A DNA stretch of 64,000 nt from Tipula vernalis (taxonomy: Eukaryota; Arthropoda; Insecta; Diptera; Tipulidae): contig OY282558.1 of assembly GCA_958295665.1 (NCBI GenBank), forward strand, positions 463,300,995 to 463,364,994, in the 5' to 3' direction. Both the position numbers and the translations under genes were made by a program. Positions 10,593 through 21,729 of this stretch are shown one piece after another. The stretch's first letter is position 1. Every line of letters starts with the position of its first letter. Below the pieces are notes generated by a model. The model saw only the letters and a list, made by a program, of their open reading frames with translations, was not told the DNA's origin and ran no database searches.

Positions 10593-11820
10593 ACAATAAC
10601 AATGGGTTATTTTACATTTTCTTTATTTGAAATCAGCGTAGTTATCGGGCTATTATATATGAAAAGTGGATAAAAATATTTTAAACTTCAAAAGTTGGCC
10701 AGTAGCCCTATTATTATTATTGAAGGGCCATATGGACGTTCAGCGACCTCGCACTGCGACCTAAAAGATCTTTACACAGCCTTGCAAAACATGATGATGA
10801 TGCGGCATAATTGTGATAAAGTACCTAGTTTAAAGAGAAACAAAATTACAGATGAAAATACTTGTCCATGTTTCAGTGGTAAATAAGAATTCACACATGC
10901 ATATGGAGTGTGATATATGAAAAAAACAAAAAAACTTTTGTAAAATTCACCATCCTTAGGCTGTTATTAGTTACTTTGGTTAGTTGGCACTAAGCAAAAG
11001 TTTAAAATAATTAAAATGATGTGCTAATTTTTATGATTTTTCCGTACGTATCAAAAGTACATTTATGTGACACAAAACGCAAGATGTTGTGGAAAAATAT
11101 AAAGTGGCTTCGATATATTAAAGGAAATTTGGTATTATAAGCCAAAAAAAACACTAAACAATGAGGAATTATTTCAACAGTTAAACATTTGCCGTCGAGT
11201 GATTATAAAAATAAACGTTGCTAACGTAGAAATTGAAAACTACTCGCAAACAATTAGACATTAAAATGGATAAAGGGATTCACTGTCATTTATAGGTCCA
11301 CGCTTCCAGAAGTTTTACAAAAGTTAAGATTTAGTAGAGAAGGTTGGGACGACTATCCAAAATCAAATGCAACGTAAATTAAGTATTTAGTTCCAAAAAG
11401 TGCTAACGCCTATTTAAGCTAACTCGTACAGAAATCATTGTACTTCCGATATCTAAATTAAAATTATAAATTAAATCAACATTCAACAATACACCGTATC
11501 ATATAAAATTTTACGCTTTAACGAAAGCTCTTATACAAACAATTCATTGAATAGCCGCATAAACAATCCACCATAACACAATGTTGTATAAACGATAAGT
11601 TTATGTTTTTCTTCAATTCAAAATTGACTAAAAGTATATCCCCAGTTATCATAAAAAAACAGACCCAGTTTTTCAATTTGAACAGCAAATTGATAAAACA
11701 ACAAAAGAGAAAAAATGAAAAATAAATATGCGAGCTTTTTAAATGCTACTCGCAATATAATGGGAAATATTGAATATTTGTATATAGTATATATTATATA
11801 TTATAGATATTTGTGTGCTA

Positions 11821-12059
11821 CTAACTTTGATCGTTTCCATTGCTATTCCCGCTGCTCGCGTCAATCACATAATTATTAAGTGTTGGTATAATTCCGCTGT
11901 TCATATTCGTCTGTACCGCTGTGATATTGTAAGGAAAAACGATTTGATTTTCTATACTCTCCCCATTTGCATAATATGAATTCGTTGATGGCAACAGCGG
12001 AGTTTCAATTGGTGTCATAGTTTCATCCAGCATTAGAATACTATTACCGAGTGAGCGAG
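11821..12059 (-). CDS. Candidate coding exon, minus strand, ends in a stop or an alternative donor
   Basis: On the minus strand an acceptor (TTAATTATAG, AG at 12061-12060) opens a frame of 78 codons ending in TAG at 11823-11821. The peptide starts RSLGNSILMLDETMTPIETP and ends in SSGNSNGNDQS. It has no hydrophobic stretch, so it carries neither a membrane span nor a GPI signal. The incoming phase (needs 1 nt) matches the 1-nt overhang of the exon at 16130-15678. A possible donor, A/GTTAGT with the exon ending at 11826, would skip the stop and join in phase to 7831-7726. Either a terminal or an internal exon is possible. No family is recognised; assignment to the GFR-like gene is inference. 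Confidence 0.5.
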
Positions 12060-13180
12060 CTATAATTAATAAATTTAGAGAAAAAAGAAAATTTAGTAGA
12101 TTTCAGTGATTATTTGATAAACATCTGAATAATCAATAAAGGCTGGTGAATAACGGGTACCTATATTTAAGAAGCAAAAGCGTTTGGATTAGTCTCTTAC
12201 CTTTTATGTTTAGTCATGCATTCGAGCTTTTCACTATGCCCATTTATAAGATATAAATATAAAATTAAAAATTGACTCACCTGGCGAAATAATATTATTA
12301 TTTGTAAAAAATCAACTGTGTATGAATCAAATAATCCTTTGAGCTGACTGCGTGTCACGCAAACATTAAAAATTGTGGTAAAGACTGTTTATCGCGAGCA
12401 ATTAATATTTTTTTCGACTGTTTCAATTAGATGGAAACTTTTTTTCGTTGGTTATTTTACTTATCACCAAAACAAAACAAAAACTGTTAGCGTGCTTTTA
12501 TAATATACATTTCTTATCAAGAACTATTTTCTCTATAAAATATTTCTTCATTCCAGTTCAAGAATTATGATGTGGTATGTGCGCTGTTGGTTGGGTTACA
12601 CATCAACAAAAATGTCAAAGAATATAAATTTTCACGGTTGTTTTTTTTTTTCGTACGTAGCAAGTAGTTATTGGTTGATTAAAATTTAAATAAACCATAA
12701 CGAGTTTTCGATGTAGACGACAAATTTTAATATATAGAGTCAGACTTATTTTAACGAGTAATTATGTCTTACAAAATAGAAAGCATCTAGCTAATTATTT
12801 ATATTCCAAATAAAAATAAATCATTTTTATGAAATTTTCTTCTAACCATAATTACATTAATATTTATTATTTTTATGGCATAAAACCATAATTTATGAAG
12901 AGTATTTATATTTGAGTGCGCGGTTTTTCTTTTCTTTTAGTTATACTATTCCTCTACAAAAAAGGATATTTCTTTTCTGTAATGTTCTTATCAAAAACCA
13001 ACTATCATACAAATTATGAAAAATTACAAGGTAACTATTTAGAAGAAATTATTTGGTGTGTAATTTATTGTTGGGATTGATTTTTTAAAGTTTAATATCT
13101 TATAACAGAAAAATAATTCGAGCCACCTGTTTTAAAAGTCTAATTATTGTTAAAATCCCAAATCCACAAAATTTATCAAT

Positions 13181-13250
13181 TTGTTTTGAGTTTTTATCTA
13201 GATTTTTTAGCTTTAAAAAATTAACGAATTTTGAAATTCCGAAAAATAAT
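13181..13250 (+). repeat. Direct repeat, copy 1
   Basis: The segment starts TTGTTTTGAGTTTTTATC and ends in a CCGAAAAATAAT-like word. It recurs at 14920-14988 in the same orientation with only two or three small differences. The pair, 1.7 kb apart, probably marks two copies of one dispersed repeat or the edges of an old duplication. Confidence 0.6.
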
Positions 13251-14777
13251 AAATCTTCCAAAAACAATCAAAATAGTTGTTGAATCACAATCTGAAGGAA
13301 GGTTTTATTTTCCTATTTCGAATTAGAAAATGTCTTTCAATTTTCAATTTGTTTTCAAATTCGGGGGTTTATAAAAAAAAAATCCAAAATCTGCAGTTGT
13401 ACTCCGGTGGTTGTTTTTGATACCTCTAAAGAAACGTTTTGGAACCTGTAATTTTTGTGTTATCAAACAGTGGTCCAACAAATCTGATCTGAGTGATAAA
13501 CTCAAATTATATTGGAAGTTGTGATGTGACTTTAGTAGATGATGATATTTTATATTTAAATGATAATTTCCCCGATACATTGGAAGACGAAATGTTACAA
13601 TTATATTTACTCCCTTACTCCATTCAGGAATACAAAAAACACAAATGCGAATCGAAAAGAAATTATGATTTCTTTGGTAGCCAAAAAATTTTTAGAGATT
13701 TTATGTAATAAAACACAACATTTCGCTTGTGCCACTTTATTCTTAATGTGATATTTATTTTTATTTGAAATTGAAATTACGATCGTTTCGGATGTTACTT
13801 CTTTAACGAATTTCTAACAAACACTCAGTCGAGTTTTACAAAGAACAAAATGTCGAAATATAAGGATTAAAACTATAACCAAATATTAGTTTTTGTATTA
13901 ATTTAATATTATGTTGTCTATAATAAGCTACAAATAGAAACGATAGTAACAAGAGTTATTCGGTTCCATAACCCATTGCAAATTCCGTATTTTGTATAAA
14001 AATCTAGTCTTTGGTTTAATTTTTTAAACTGAAACATCTCATAATGTATTTAATTGAATTTAGTAGAATTACAATGCATTATACTGTTTTTAATGGAAAC
14101 GTAAGTAAACAAAATTACTGATTCGTCCAAAAAATTCGTCCGTTCCCCTTTTTCGAAGAAAAAGAAGCATAACTATTTTTCAATAAATTAAATTTTCATA
14201 GCGCTAAATAAGTATAGAGTGCAATATCAGCTATTATTCAAACTGTTTAAACTAAAGGCAAAAAACCTAAAATTAATATATGTATGGTGAAATTAGTGTA
14301 AAACAAAAAGTGATTTCGTATACTCATATGTATTTCAGCTGCTATATTGCAAACCATAAGGGTTAAATAAAATTAAGTTGAGCGGCTACAGCATCATTTA
14401 GCTAAAAGTGAGAGGCCGTACTGTAGCAAGGCCAGAGAAATAGACTATTATTTGGCTCTGACACATTTTTCGATTTAATAAATCCAGAGAAAACCATAAA
14501 TGATAGTCACAAGCAACAAGCCTAGTCCACACTATTTGAATGAATGTTGCCAGTGCTACAATGAGAAAGTACAGAGTTATATAGACGAATGCGTTGAAAA
14601 AAGCAAATCATCACTAAGAATTTAAATTTTCCAGTGACCTTCCTTTTTACTAATACAAAATGTTGCAAAAATTGTAATTTTATCGGAATCTAGTCCCAGG
14701 TCTATATCTCTTTTCCAATGTGCTAAGATAGATCTTCTCGCCCTTTTTATTTCATTGCTAATAGGACCATTCATGTT

Positions 14778-14841
14778 GAGAGCCCCTTCTCCGCTGGAGC
14801 CTGTTTTTTGAGAGCCCCTTCTCCGCTGGAGCATGTTTTTC
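14778..14841. repeat. Two-copy 32-bp tandem repeat, GC-rich
   Basis: The word GAGAGCCCCTTCTCCGC followed by TGGAGC and a T run occurs twice in a row with period 32, starting at 14778 and 14810. It stands out as the most GC-rich spot of the intron. The frame reading through it on the minus strand has no known motif. Confidence 0.7.
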
Positions 14842-14919
14842 GGTAGGAAGATTGAAGAGCGGATTTGTCTAAACTTTCAAGAATTTTGAAAGCTTATTGC
14901 GCTAGTTCAACCGATGAAT

Positions 14920-14988
14920 TTGTTTTGAGTTTTTTCTAGATTTTTTAGCTTTAAAAAATTAACGAATTTTGAAATTCCGAAAATAATT
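14920..14988 (+). repeat. Direct repeat, copy 2
   Basis: This is the second copy of the 13181-13250 segment, with the same strand and nearly the same sequence. The sequences outside the repeat do not match, so the repeat boundaries are sharp. Confidence 0.6.
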
Positions 14989-15677
14989 AGCACACTAAAC
15001 CACTGAAATATTGCGGCTTAAAAAACGTAATTCGCGAAGAAAAATATTTTAGAAGGTTAAGTTCAACATTTTGATAACATTTAAAAAAATGTGTATTTTA
15101 AGTGAAGCAGTGTGAATTAACAAAAAAGAACTGATAATAATAAGTTGTAATTATAAAAATCTTCGCACTTACCTTTTAACAACTACGTTTGTTCAGCGTT
15201 GCTAACCGTAAAATTTCTTAAAATTCATGCAGATTAATCCATCAGCAAAATCCATTAAACATTCATTATATTTCAGTGCAAATTGTGCAAAATCCCTACT
15301 TACACGTAAATATTTACTAATATTTTGACTCCAGTCTTTAAAACATGAAAATGATATCCTCATTTTCAAGAATGTAAATATAAAACTAACCATATACATG
15401 TGTACATTTCCCACATGAATAACTTAAAACGAAAAATGTATCAAAAATCAATTACCTAAAAAACGAAATTATAAATACGCTAAGTCTAAATTACAAAGCA
15501 TTTTAATAATGATATTATTATCATTGGTAATTAGAACAATTTATGCATTATTACACCAGTGTGCTTGTGGAACATTTGTACATATGTACATATGTATATG
15601 TATATATTGTACACGAGTCGAACATTTCATTTTTTTTTATTTAGCATAAAATTTATGTTTATGTCACAAATTCTCAC

Positions 15678-16130
15678 CAATTTCCATAAGATCCTTATCA
15701 TATCCGTCAGGTGAACTAAATGCTTTATTATCATTGCGATATAAGGTTTTATTCATTTTAATTGCATTATAATTATTATTTCTGTTGTATTTATTGTTAT
15801 AACTATTGCTATTGTGCCAGTGCATTGTGTTATTATTTTGTGAATTTGCATGCTCATAATTTGTGCTTTTTATAATTATATCGTTATCATTATCACTGTG
15901 ATATGATTTATAGGATGGTGGATACTGATTTTGTGATATATAGTGAATATAATCGGTTGTCGCTGGTCGATGGGAGGCCAACGCCAACGGAATTTGTTTC
16001 GACGAAGGAAATAAAAAATGTGGATAGGTAGGAAATGTTTTTACGGTTGTCTCATTATTTTGATCAATATTCGGATAAATTGAATTTGTTTCAATATCAG
16101 AGGACATATCTAGTGAAAATGATAGGTCAT
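15678..16130 (-). CDS. Asn-rich coding exon, probably of the GFR-like receptor gene
   Basis: On the minus strand an acceptor (TATTTATTTTCAG, AG at 16132-16131) opens a 453-nt exon ending at a donor G/GTGAGA (intron from 15677). The frame is open throughout: 2 nt, 150 codons, 1 nt. The peptide starts DLSFSLDMSSDIETN. The middle is Ser/Thr/Pro/Tyr-rich, and a stretch rich in Asn (HNSNSYNNKYNRNNNYN) sits near the end before DLMEI. It has no Cys and no membrane span, which suits a linker beside a Cys-rich domain. The incoming phase equals the outgoing phase of the GFR exon at 30851-30724, so they can join directly. If not spliced at the 3' end, the frame runs four more codons to a stop. Gene membership is inference; exon status is well supported. 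Confidence 0.6.
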
Positions 16131-16346
16131 CTGAAAATAAATATAAAAATATATAAAATTTGATTGTGGATTATAAAAAAAATTCTTGTGGTTAGATTAT
16201 AATATAAAAAAAACAAATACATTTTATGAATCATCATATATCAACAAAATACAACTGCTTCCAACTTGTAAATGTGTGTTTGTGTGCATTCAAAAACATA
16301 TACACATACCATATTTTTATTTGTGTACCTTGAAGTTGTACATTTA

Positions 16347-16793
16347 ACGGGTGGTCCATCTAGCGTTTGCAATATGGCAGAATATTAGTTTAATCTTTGA
16401 CATTTACGAAATGGGTCGCTTTACGCTTGAACAAAATTGGGAAATATTGAAAATTTACTTCCAAAGTTGTGAGTGTTCTACCCAATGCAATTCCAAAGTT
16501 GTGAGTGTTCTACCCACAATTGTGGATCAATTTTTGAAGCGAGTTTTTTGTGGGGAGCCGTTAAGGATTAGTGTTTCGCTAACCATCTAGAGACTATTCA
16601 AGACTTGAAAGATCAAATAAGAGTTGCCATTGATGTGATAGGAGCCCGTACAATCGAAAATGTTCTGAAAAATTAAGTTGACAGAATGGGGTAATGTAAA
16701 GTCAGCCGTGGAAGTCATTTGAATGAAATTGTGTTCCATAATATAACAAACTTTACCGCAAAATTAATTGCAAACGTTAGATGAACCACCCTT
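16347..16793 (+). mobile_element. 447-bp internally deleted DNA transposon (DUF4817/mariner-like) with inverted ends
   Basis: The ends are inverted repeats of about 27 bp. The left starts ACGGGTGGTCCATCTAGCG; the right, read inverted, starts AAGGGTGGTTCATCTAACG, with three mismatches. Both sides are flanked by TA (16345-16346 and 16794-16795), the Tc1/mariner target. Inside, an N-terminal piece reads EMGRFTLEQNWEILKIYFQS (about 16399-16458), typical of the HTH/DUF4817 start of a family common in insects. A C-terminal piece follows with LKDQIRVAIDVIGARTIENV and DRMG..SRGSHLNEIVFH (about 16610-16740). The catalytic middle is deleted, and a 26-bp tandem duplication sits at about 16458-16515. It is a non-autonomous derivative. 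Confidence 0.75.
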
Positions 16794-17862
16794 TATGTAA
16801 TATACGAGTGTATATACAAATAGTTAAATCGGATATCCTTTTTTTATGTCATTTTATCAATACATGGTTTGGTGTTACAAATTTATTATTCATAAGGCAC
16901 ATAATATGCTGTGTCCTAGGCGATGGTATGACCAAGATAATTTTTATTTCTTTTCTTTTTTCTTTTGCAAGAATTACACAACATATACAAATTACAAATA
17001 TACATCTTTTATTATGTGTATGTACAATACTGGTATATGTCCACATTTCACCTACATAGCTATGTATAATTTGTACTATACTAGGCACAGTACAGTTCAG
17101 TATACAATTTATTCATGGCAATCATCTTGAATTATTAATGCTGTTGAGTTTTCATGTTATCATTATTTTTAATCTTTCCTGTTTTTGTATCAGGAGCATT
17201 TCTCTGAAAATTATGGTATTTATTCTGATACAACTTTTCTATAAACAGGATTGGCGAGAGTAAGTTTTTATATTTTAAAATTCATGGTGTAAAAGTATTT
17301 AACTCGAAAAGTAAAATTTAAATTTTCGATTCGTATCAATTTCTCCAAATTTATAACTTTAATGAAACAATTTATGATGAGTTCCTGGAAAAATACTAAC
17401 CGGTGTACGATGAAATTAAATCAGGCCACATATGCAAAAGGTTGGCTTAATCAAAACAAAAAATCCAATCAAAGCAGAACAGCCTTATCTCTTTATTACA
17501 CTATTTCTTGAAACTGAAAGAATAATTAGAGTTGATCAATGATTTAAACCCTTTCATCAATATTTTCACTATACTACATGTACATATGATATATTATTGA
17601 AAAAAGAAAAAAAAATTCACACGTATAAAAAGATCAAGTTAAGCAATTTCGGAGAAGAACAACATTCCGTAAAATTGACGTTTTTCTTAATATTAACATT
17701 TACAACTCGCTAAGAAAATTTCATATCCAGCTGAGATTCATTCATTTATTTTTACATTTTGGTGCGCCTAACTAAAAGTATTTTTTTTTTTTTTAAAAAA
17801 ACATTTTCTTTTTACTTTTAGTTTGTAATTTATTTTGTACATTAATAAAAATATTTTTTATT

Positions 17863-18110
17863 TTATTTATTACATGTATGTCTAATTCTGCACTTTGTAA
17901 GGAACTGGCACGATTTACAGCGACTAGGTTTTTTTCCTGGAATGACAGCTTTGCCGATTAGTATATTATTGGTATGATTCATAAATACTAGCCGATGCAG
18001 GTAGCGGTTAATATACATTTCTGAGAACCTGTTATTTGTTGTATGGGTTGTAAAGACTAAATATGGATTAGTAATTCTGAATTTAGAAGGACAGTCACAT
18101 AAATTTTCAT
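17863..18110 (-). pseudogene. Unidentified ORF tail ending in a small Cys-rich motif
   Basis: The minus-strand frame here ends with GKKPSRCKSCQFLTKCRIRH, then TCNK and a stop, followed at once by overlapping AATAAA words. The CxxC...C...C tail after a basic GKKPSRC resembles the Cys-rich ends of piggyBac-type transposases, but the similarity is short and I cannot confirm it. The frame's upstream part overlaps the antisense of the mariner remnant and is not coding there. It is probably the 3' scrap of a mobile element. It is not a GFR-type domain, because the cysteine spacing does not fit. Confidence 0.2.
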
Positions 18111-18130
18111 AAAATGAATAAATGGTAGAA

Positions 18131-19062
18131 ATGGAAAATTGCAAAGTGCATTTTAGACATATTATGTTGTGGGAGTTTAGGCTTCGAAGCAACGCTATGG
18201 CAACAGCTGAAAAAATATGCAGTGTTTATGTCAGTGTAATAATAAGTGAAATAACAGTGATTAATTGGTTCATTAAATTCCATTCTGGAGATATGACGTT
18301 TCAAAAGAAACCAAGGCCCTGCCGATCTTCTGATGTGTACGCCGAACGATTGAACATTTTGATAGAACAAACCCCTTGCCAAAGAAGCTCAGTACTTCTC
18401 AACCAATCGTTGATGTACTTCTCAACCAATCCACACACTTTCACTGAAAACAATAAGGTGAACAGAATGTCGCTTATTACGTCAATAATCTTACACGACA
18501 AAGAAATCATTGGCCAATATTGTTACTGGGGATGAAAAGTAGATAACATATGAAAATATTGTCACCTACGTCACTTGATCCTTAAGCTAGTGTTTACGAA
18601 AGGAAAATTTGATTGTGTGCATGGTGGGATCGCCAGGCTATTATGTAATTTGAACTGATGAACCGTAATGAAACAGTTACAGCAGAAGTGTATGTTCAAC
18701 AGCAGAAACAAGTACAAGAAAAATTAATTGAGAGGGTGTCAGGGTTGATTAATCGACGACACGTACTGCTATTCCATCAAAATGCTAGGCCTCACACTGC
18801 CAGGATCACCCAGGAAAAATTGTTGGAGCTAGGTTGGTTGACTTTACCTCACCTACCTTACTCACCAGACACTGTTCCAACAGATTACCACATTTTTCGG
18901 TCGCTTCAAAATTCCCCTAAAGAAAAAACCTTTACATACGACGAGTAGGGACTTCAGCAGGTCCAATCCCTTTTCGCGACGAGGGCTAGAACATTCTACG
19001 CGGAGGGGATTGAAAAGTGGCCAGATCGATGCAAACAGGTTATAAATTATTATAGTGATTAA
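18131..19062 (+). pseudogene. Mariner transposase remnant (D,D34D type), near full length
   Basis: The remnant starts with ATG at 18131 (MENCKVHFRHIMLWEF), the standard mariner N-terminus. A helix-turn-helix region follows with ATAEKICSVY and the linker KPRPCRSSDV. The first catalytic Asp context, TGDEK, survives near 18530, but the next Trp codon is a stop. A second open piece (18658-18948) carries the second motif as FHQNARPHTA, where the usual Asp before Asn is missing, and the third motif as YSPDTVPTDYHIFRSLQN with its Asp kept. The C-terminus (AEGIEKWPDRCKQVI) ends with TAA at 19060-19062. Frameshifts and stops make it inactive. No clear terminal inverted repeats are seen. Confidence 0.8.
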
Positions 19063-19383
19063 ATTATATGTAGATAAGTTTTCGAATTGGAAATTTCTAT
19101 GCTGAAATAAAGTTAATGTTCAAAATCAGCAATTATCTATGAATCAATAAATGTTTGTTCGAAATTGTACATCTTATTGTTCTAAATCGAGGTCCGATTA
19201 CTTTAAAACTTTATTAGAAAGTGTTACCACTGGACTTAAACAAATATACAAATTAACAGACTTCTACTAGTTTCACTCTGCCGGGTTAAAACAGAACAAA
19301 CAACAAAAAAAACGGCAATTTGCAAAGCGGCGATAAAATTTTATCTTTTGAGGCGATCAAATAATTCCGTGGTGATACATAAG

Positions 19384-19680
19384 ACGATGGTTCACTAAAT
19401 TCCGTTCCGAATATATGACGTTTCAAGAGAAACCAAGGCTCTGCCGATCTTCCGATGTGGACGGATAATTAAAAATTTTGATAGAATAAACCCTTGCCAA
19501 ACAACGCGAGAATTAGCAGAGAAGCTCAATACTTTTTACTTTAGGGAAAGTGTCAAAGCTTGGAGTCTGGGTACCACACACTTTCACTGAAAACCACAAG
19601 GTGAACAGAATGTCGCTGTTGCCGTTAATAATCTTTCACGACAAAGAAATCAACATTTTTTGGCCAATATTGTTAAATGA
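19384..19680 (+). pseudogene. Second mariner fragment of the same family
   Basis: This segment repeats about 300 bp of the mariner at 18131-19062 (from the TTCACTAAATTCC region through the GGCCAATATTGTT region) in the same orientation, with many differences and its own stops. It preserves an ELAEKLN-like segment that the first copy has lost. It therefore comes from an independent insertion or an old tandem duplication, not from a recent copy. It lacks both ends. Confidence 0.7.
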
Positions 19681-20119
19681 CACGGCGGTGAGTTTTATGG
19701 TCACTTTTGTCGTCGTGATAATTTCTTAGGCGTTATAACAGAGCTTGCTAGAATATATTATTTCTAGAATCTTTTTTAGTGGTATAACTTTTCTTTGTTC
19801 GCCAATGTATTTCATAGTAAAAATTATATTTTTTTAGCTTCTAGTTTTTCAATGAAAAAAACAAAATGTTTATAAAACGTTTATATAAAACTATTTTTCA
19901 TATCTTTATCAGCAGCATATAAGCAGGCATGCATATTAATTGCAAAAATATTAAAATTAAATTATGTCTAAAATATATTTTTTTGAACTTTTGATTTTGA
20001 AAAATTCATTAGTCGAAACTGTAAATGAAAGTTTTAGAATGGCGAATGGAATGGACAACTGGGAGAATTTAAGATTTCTGATTTTATCTGAGAGATTTAT
20101 GATTTTTTCCAGCAGTAAA

Positions 20120-21080
20120 AAATTCAGCTTTGATTCATAAACACGTGGTGAATTGTAAGAAGAAATTTGACGACAGAAAATACCTCAACGCTATGAGGGA
20201 ACTTGAATGTTCTGGTAATTTGTAAGTTGCGGCTATTATCGATTTCTGCATCAACGGTAATATTGATGAAAAACACAACAAGGCTGTACTTCATGGTGCT
20301 GGGTGTATAGATAAGTTTAGAGGCAAAGTTAAACATTTATGCAAATATTAAACTCAAAGCCAATAAACGAGATATGCTAGGCAACAATCCGGTACACCAA
20401 CGAACTAAGAACTCTAGGAACTCAACAAAGAATGGTCCAATATGCTATAATTATGGTAGGGAACGTCAAGGAAAGCAGAGTGTAACGAGTAAGATGTACT
20501 TTGGTATAACGGAATATTACCGGTAAACTTCATATAAGGAAGATACTTGATCAATCAAACCGTTTTCATTCACACACACTCCACCATTATAACGAAGAGA
20601 TTTCTTCCTGTAGGTTGTTCGTTGATAGTTAAACAAAGCGATGTAATTCTCGATCTCGATCATATAGTAGACAGAAATATGGTAAGCAAAATCGGGAAAA
20701 TAGTGATTAATTACAACTCAAAGAAGTGCAAGACTAGTTGTACTAAATAAGAAACCAATAGCTCTAAGATAGAGGTGACTTCTTCGCTGGAATTCGATTT
20801 CATCAGAAAACAGGTAAACGAATAGTTATCGGAAGGTATTATCCGTCCCAGCACATCTGGGCCCAAAAGATTGGAGTGGACTATAGAAAAATAAACAACA
20901 TCACATGTAAAGATCGTTTTCTTATGCCTTTGATCGAAGATCAAGTAGATAAACTTCAGGATGCCAAGTATTTTTCCACGCTCGATTTACGCAATGGATT
21001 TTATCATGTTCCTCGAATATTTTTCGAAATATCAACAATTCTTCCATAGTTTTCTTCGGTACAAAATGAATGGGTTACCT
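20120..21080 (+). pseudogene. Ty3/gypsy retrotransposon gag-pol remnant
   Basis: Degraded gag-like sequence (IIDFCINGNIDEKHNKA near 20240) leads to a decayed zinc knuckle (CYNYGRERQGKQSV near 20440, second Cys replaced by Tyr). Further right is the start of reverse transcriptase: LSEGIIRPSTSG, VDYRKINNITCKDRFLMPL, then IEDQVDKL, AKYFSTLDLRNGFYHVP (about 20825-21015). These are the hallmark motifs of Ty3/gypsy RT fingers and palm. Frames change repeatedly and the catalytic YxDD box is not present before the sequence fades near 21080. No LTRs were recognised. Confidence 0.7.
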
Positions 21081-21729
21081 TATAGTTTGAAATTTAAATT
21101 TCTAAATTTAGCTGCAATACTTTGCTGATGGTAAATAATTAGCATGAATTCACGCTTTAATTAATTGTGCTACTCAAATTCAAATTATGATCATAAATTG
21201 AATTTCATGTTTTAAGTTAACAATAAAAATTGAATTAATTTGACAATTAAATGTAATAATACTGATAAGGAGAGAAATTTAGGCCAATTTGTTATGATTT
21301 TCATAGCTAAATTCTTGAATATGATCTTAAATAGGATAATTGATTGTAGTACTAATATGTGTCAAATTTTAATCGTGATTTATCTTACGCTGTAATTAAC
21401 TATTGCGTTACGACATAAAGATGTTCCGAAAACAATTATCTATTAAGCTTTTAAATCTAAATTTTTTCTGTGACATTATAATGAAATCTTTCTGTTCTTG
21501 AAGCAAGAAAGGTTACCTTTTTTCTGAAACGGTCTTATTTATGTAGCTACACAAAACATAATTCTTTACAAAGCAAGAAACATTCGAGGCGATACTTTGT
21601 CGACGCTAATGTGCTTAGGTCATCGGTTCGATCCTATAGGAAGTTGCGTTTTGTTATAAATAATATTTAAAAGAGCTTGCTGACATTTAGTGCATCGAAT
21701 AAATGGTCGAACTTTAATTCTAGATATCC

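Larger units (their letters stand above)
7832..11820. other. Putative intron, AT-rich, with two palindromic structures
   Basis: There is no supported gene in this 4.0 kb. It contains long T runs (for example near 9150, 9260 and 9390), a 48-bp GC-rich exon-like island at 9313-9360, a 99-bp palindrome at 10220-10318 and a hairpin at 10560-10592. Several 60-65-codon open frames (10004-10201, 10488-10673, 10695-10886) have no recognisable motifs. Confidence 0.4.
12060..15677. other. Putative intron, AT-rich, with a dispersed direct repeat
   Basis: No supported gene lies here. The stretch contains two copies of a 70-bp word (13181-13250 and 14920-14988) and a 32-bp tandem duplication at 14778-14841. 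Open frames at 13344-13751, 14622-14834 and 15202-15414 carry no recognisable motif and overlap on opposite strands. Confidence 0.4.

Noticed and set aside
16781..17130. Overlapping open frames on both strands (92, 94 and 79 codons)
   Set aside because: Three mutually overlapping frames in AT-rich DNA show no motif. The first begins inside the inverted end of the 447-bp transposon.
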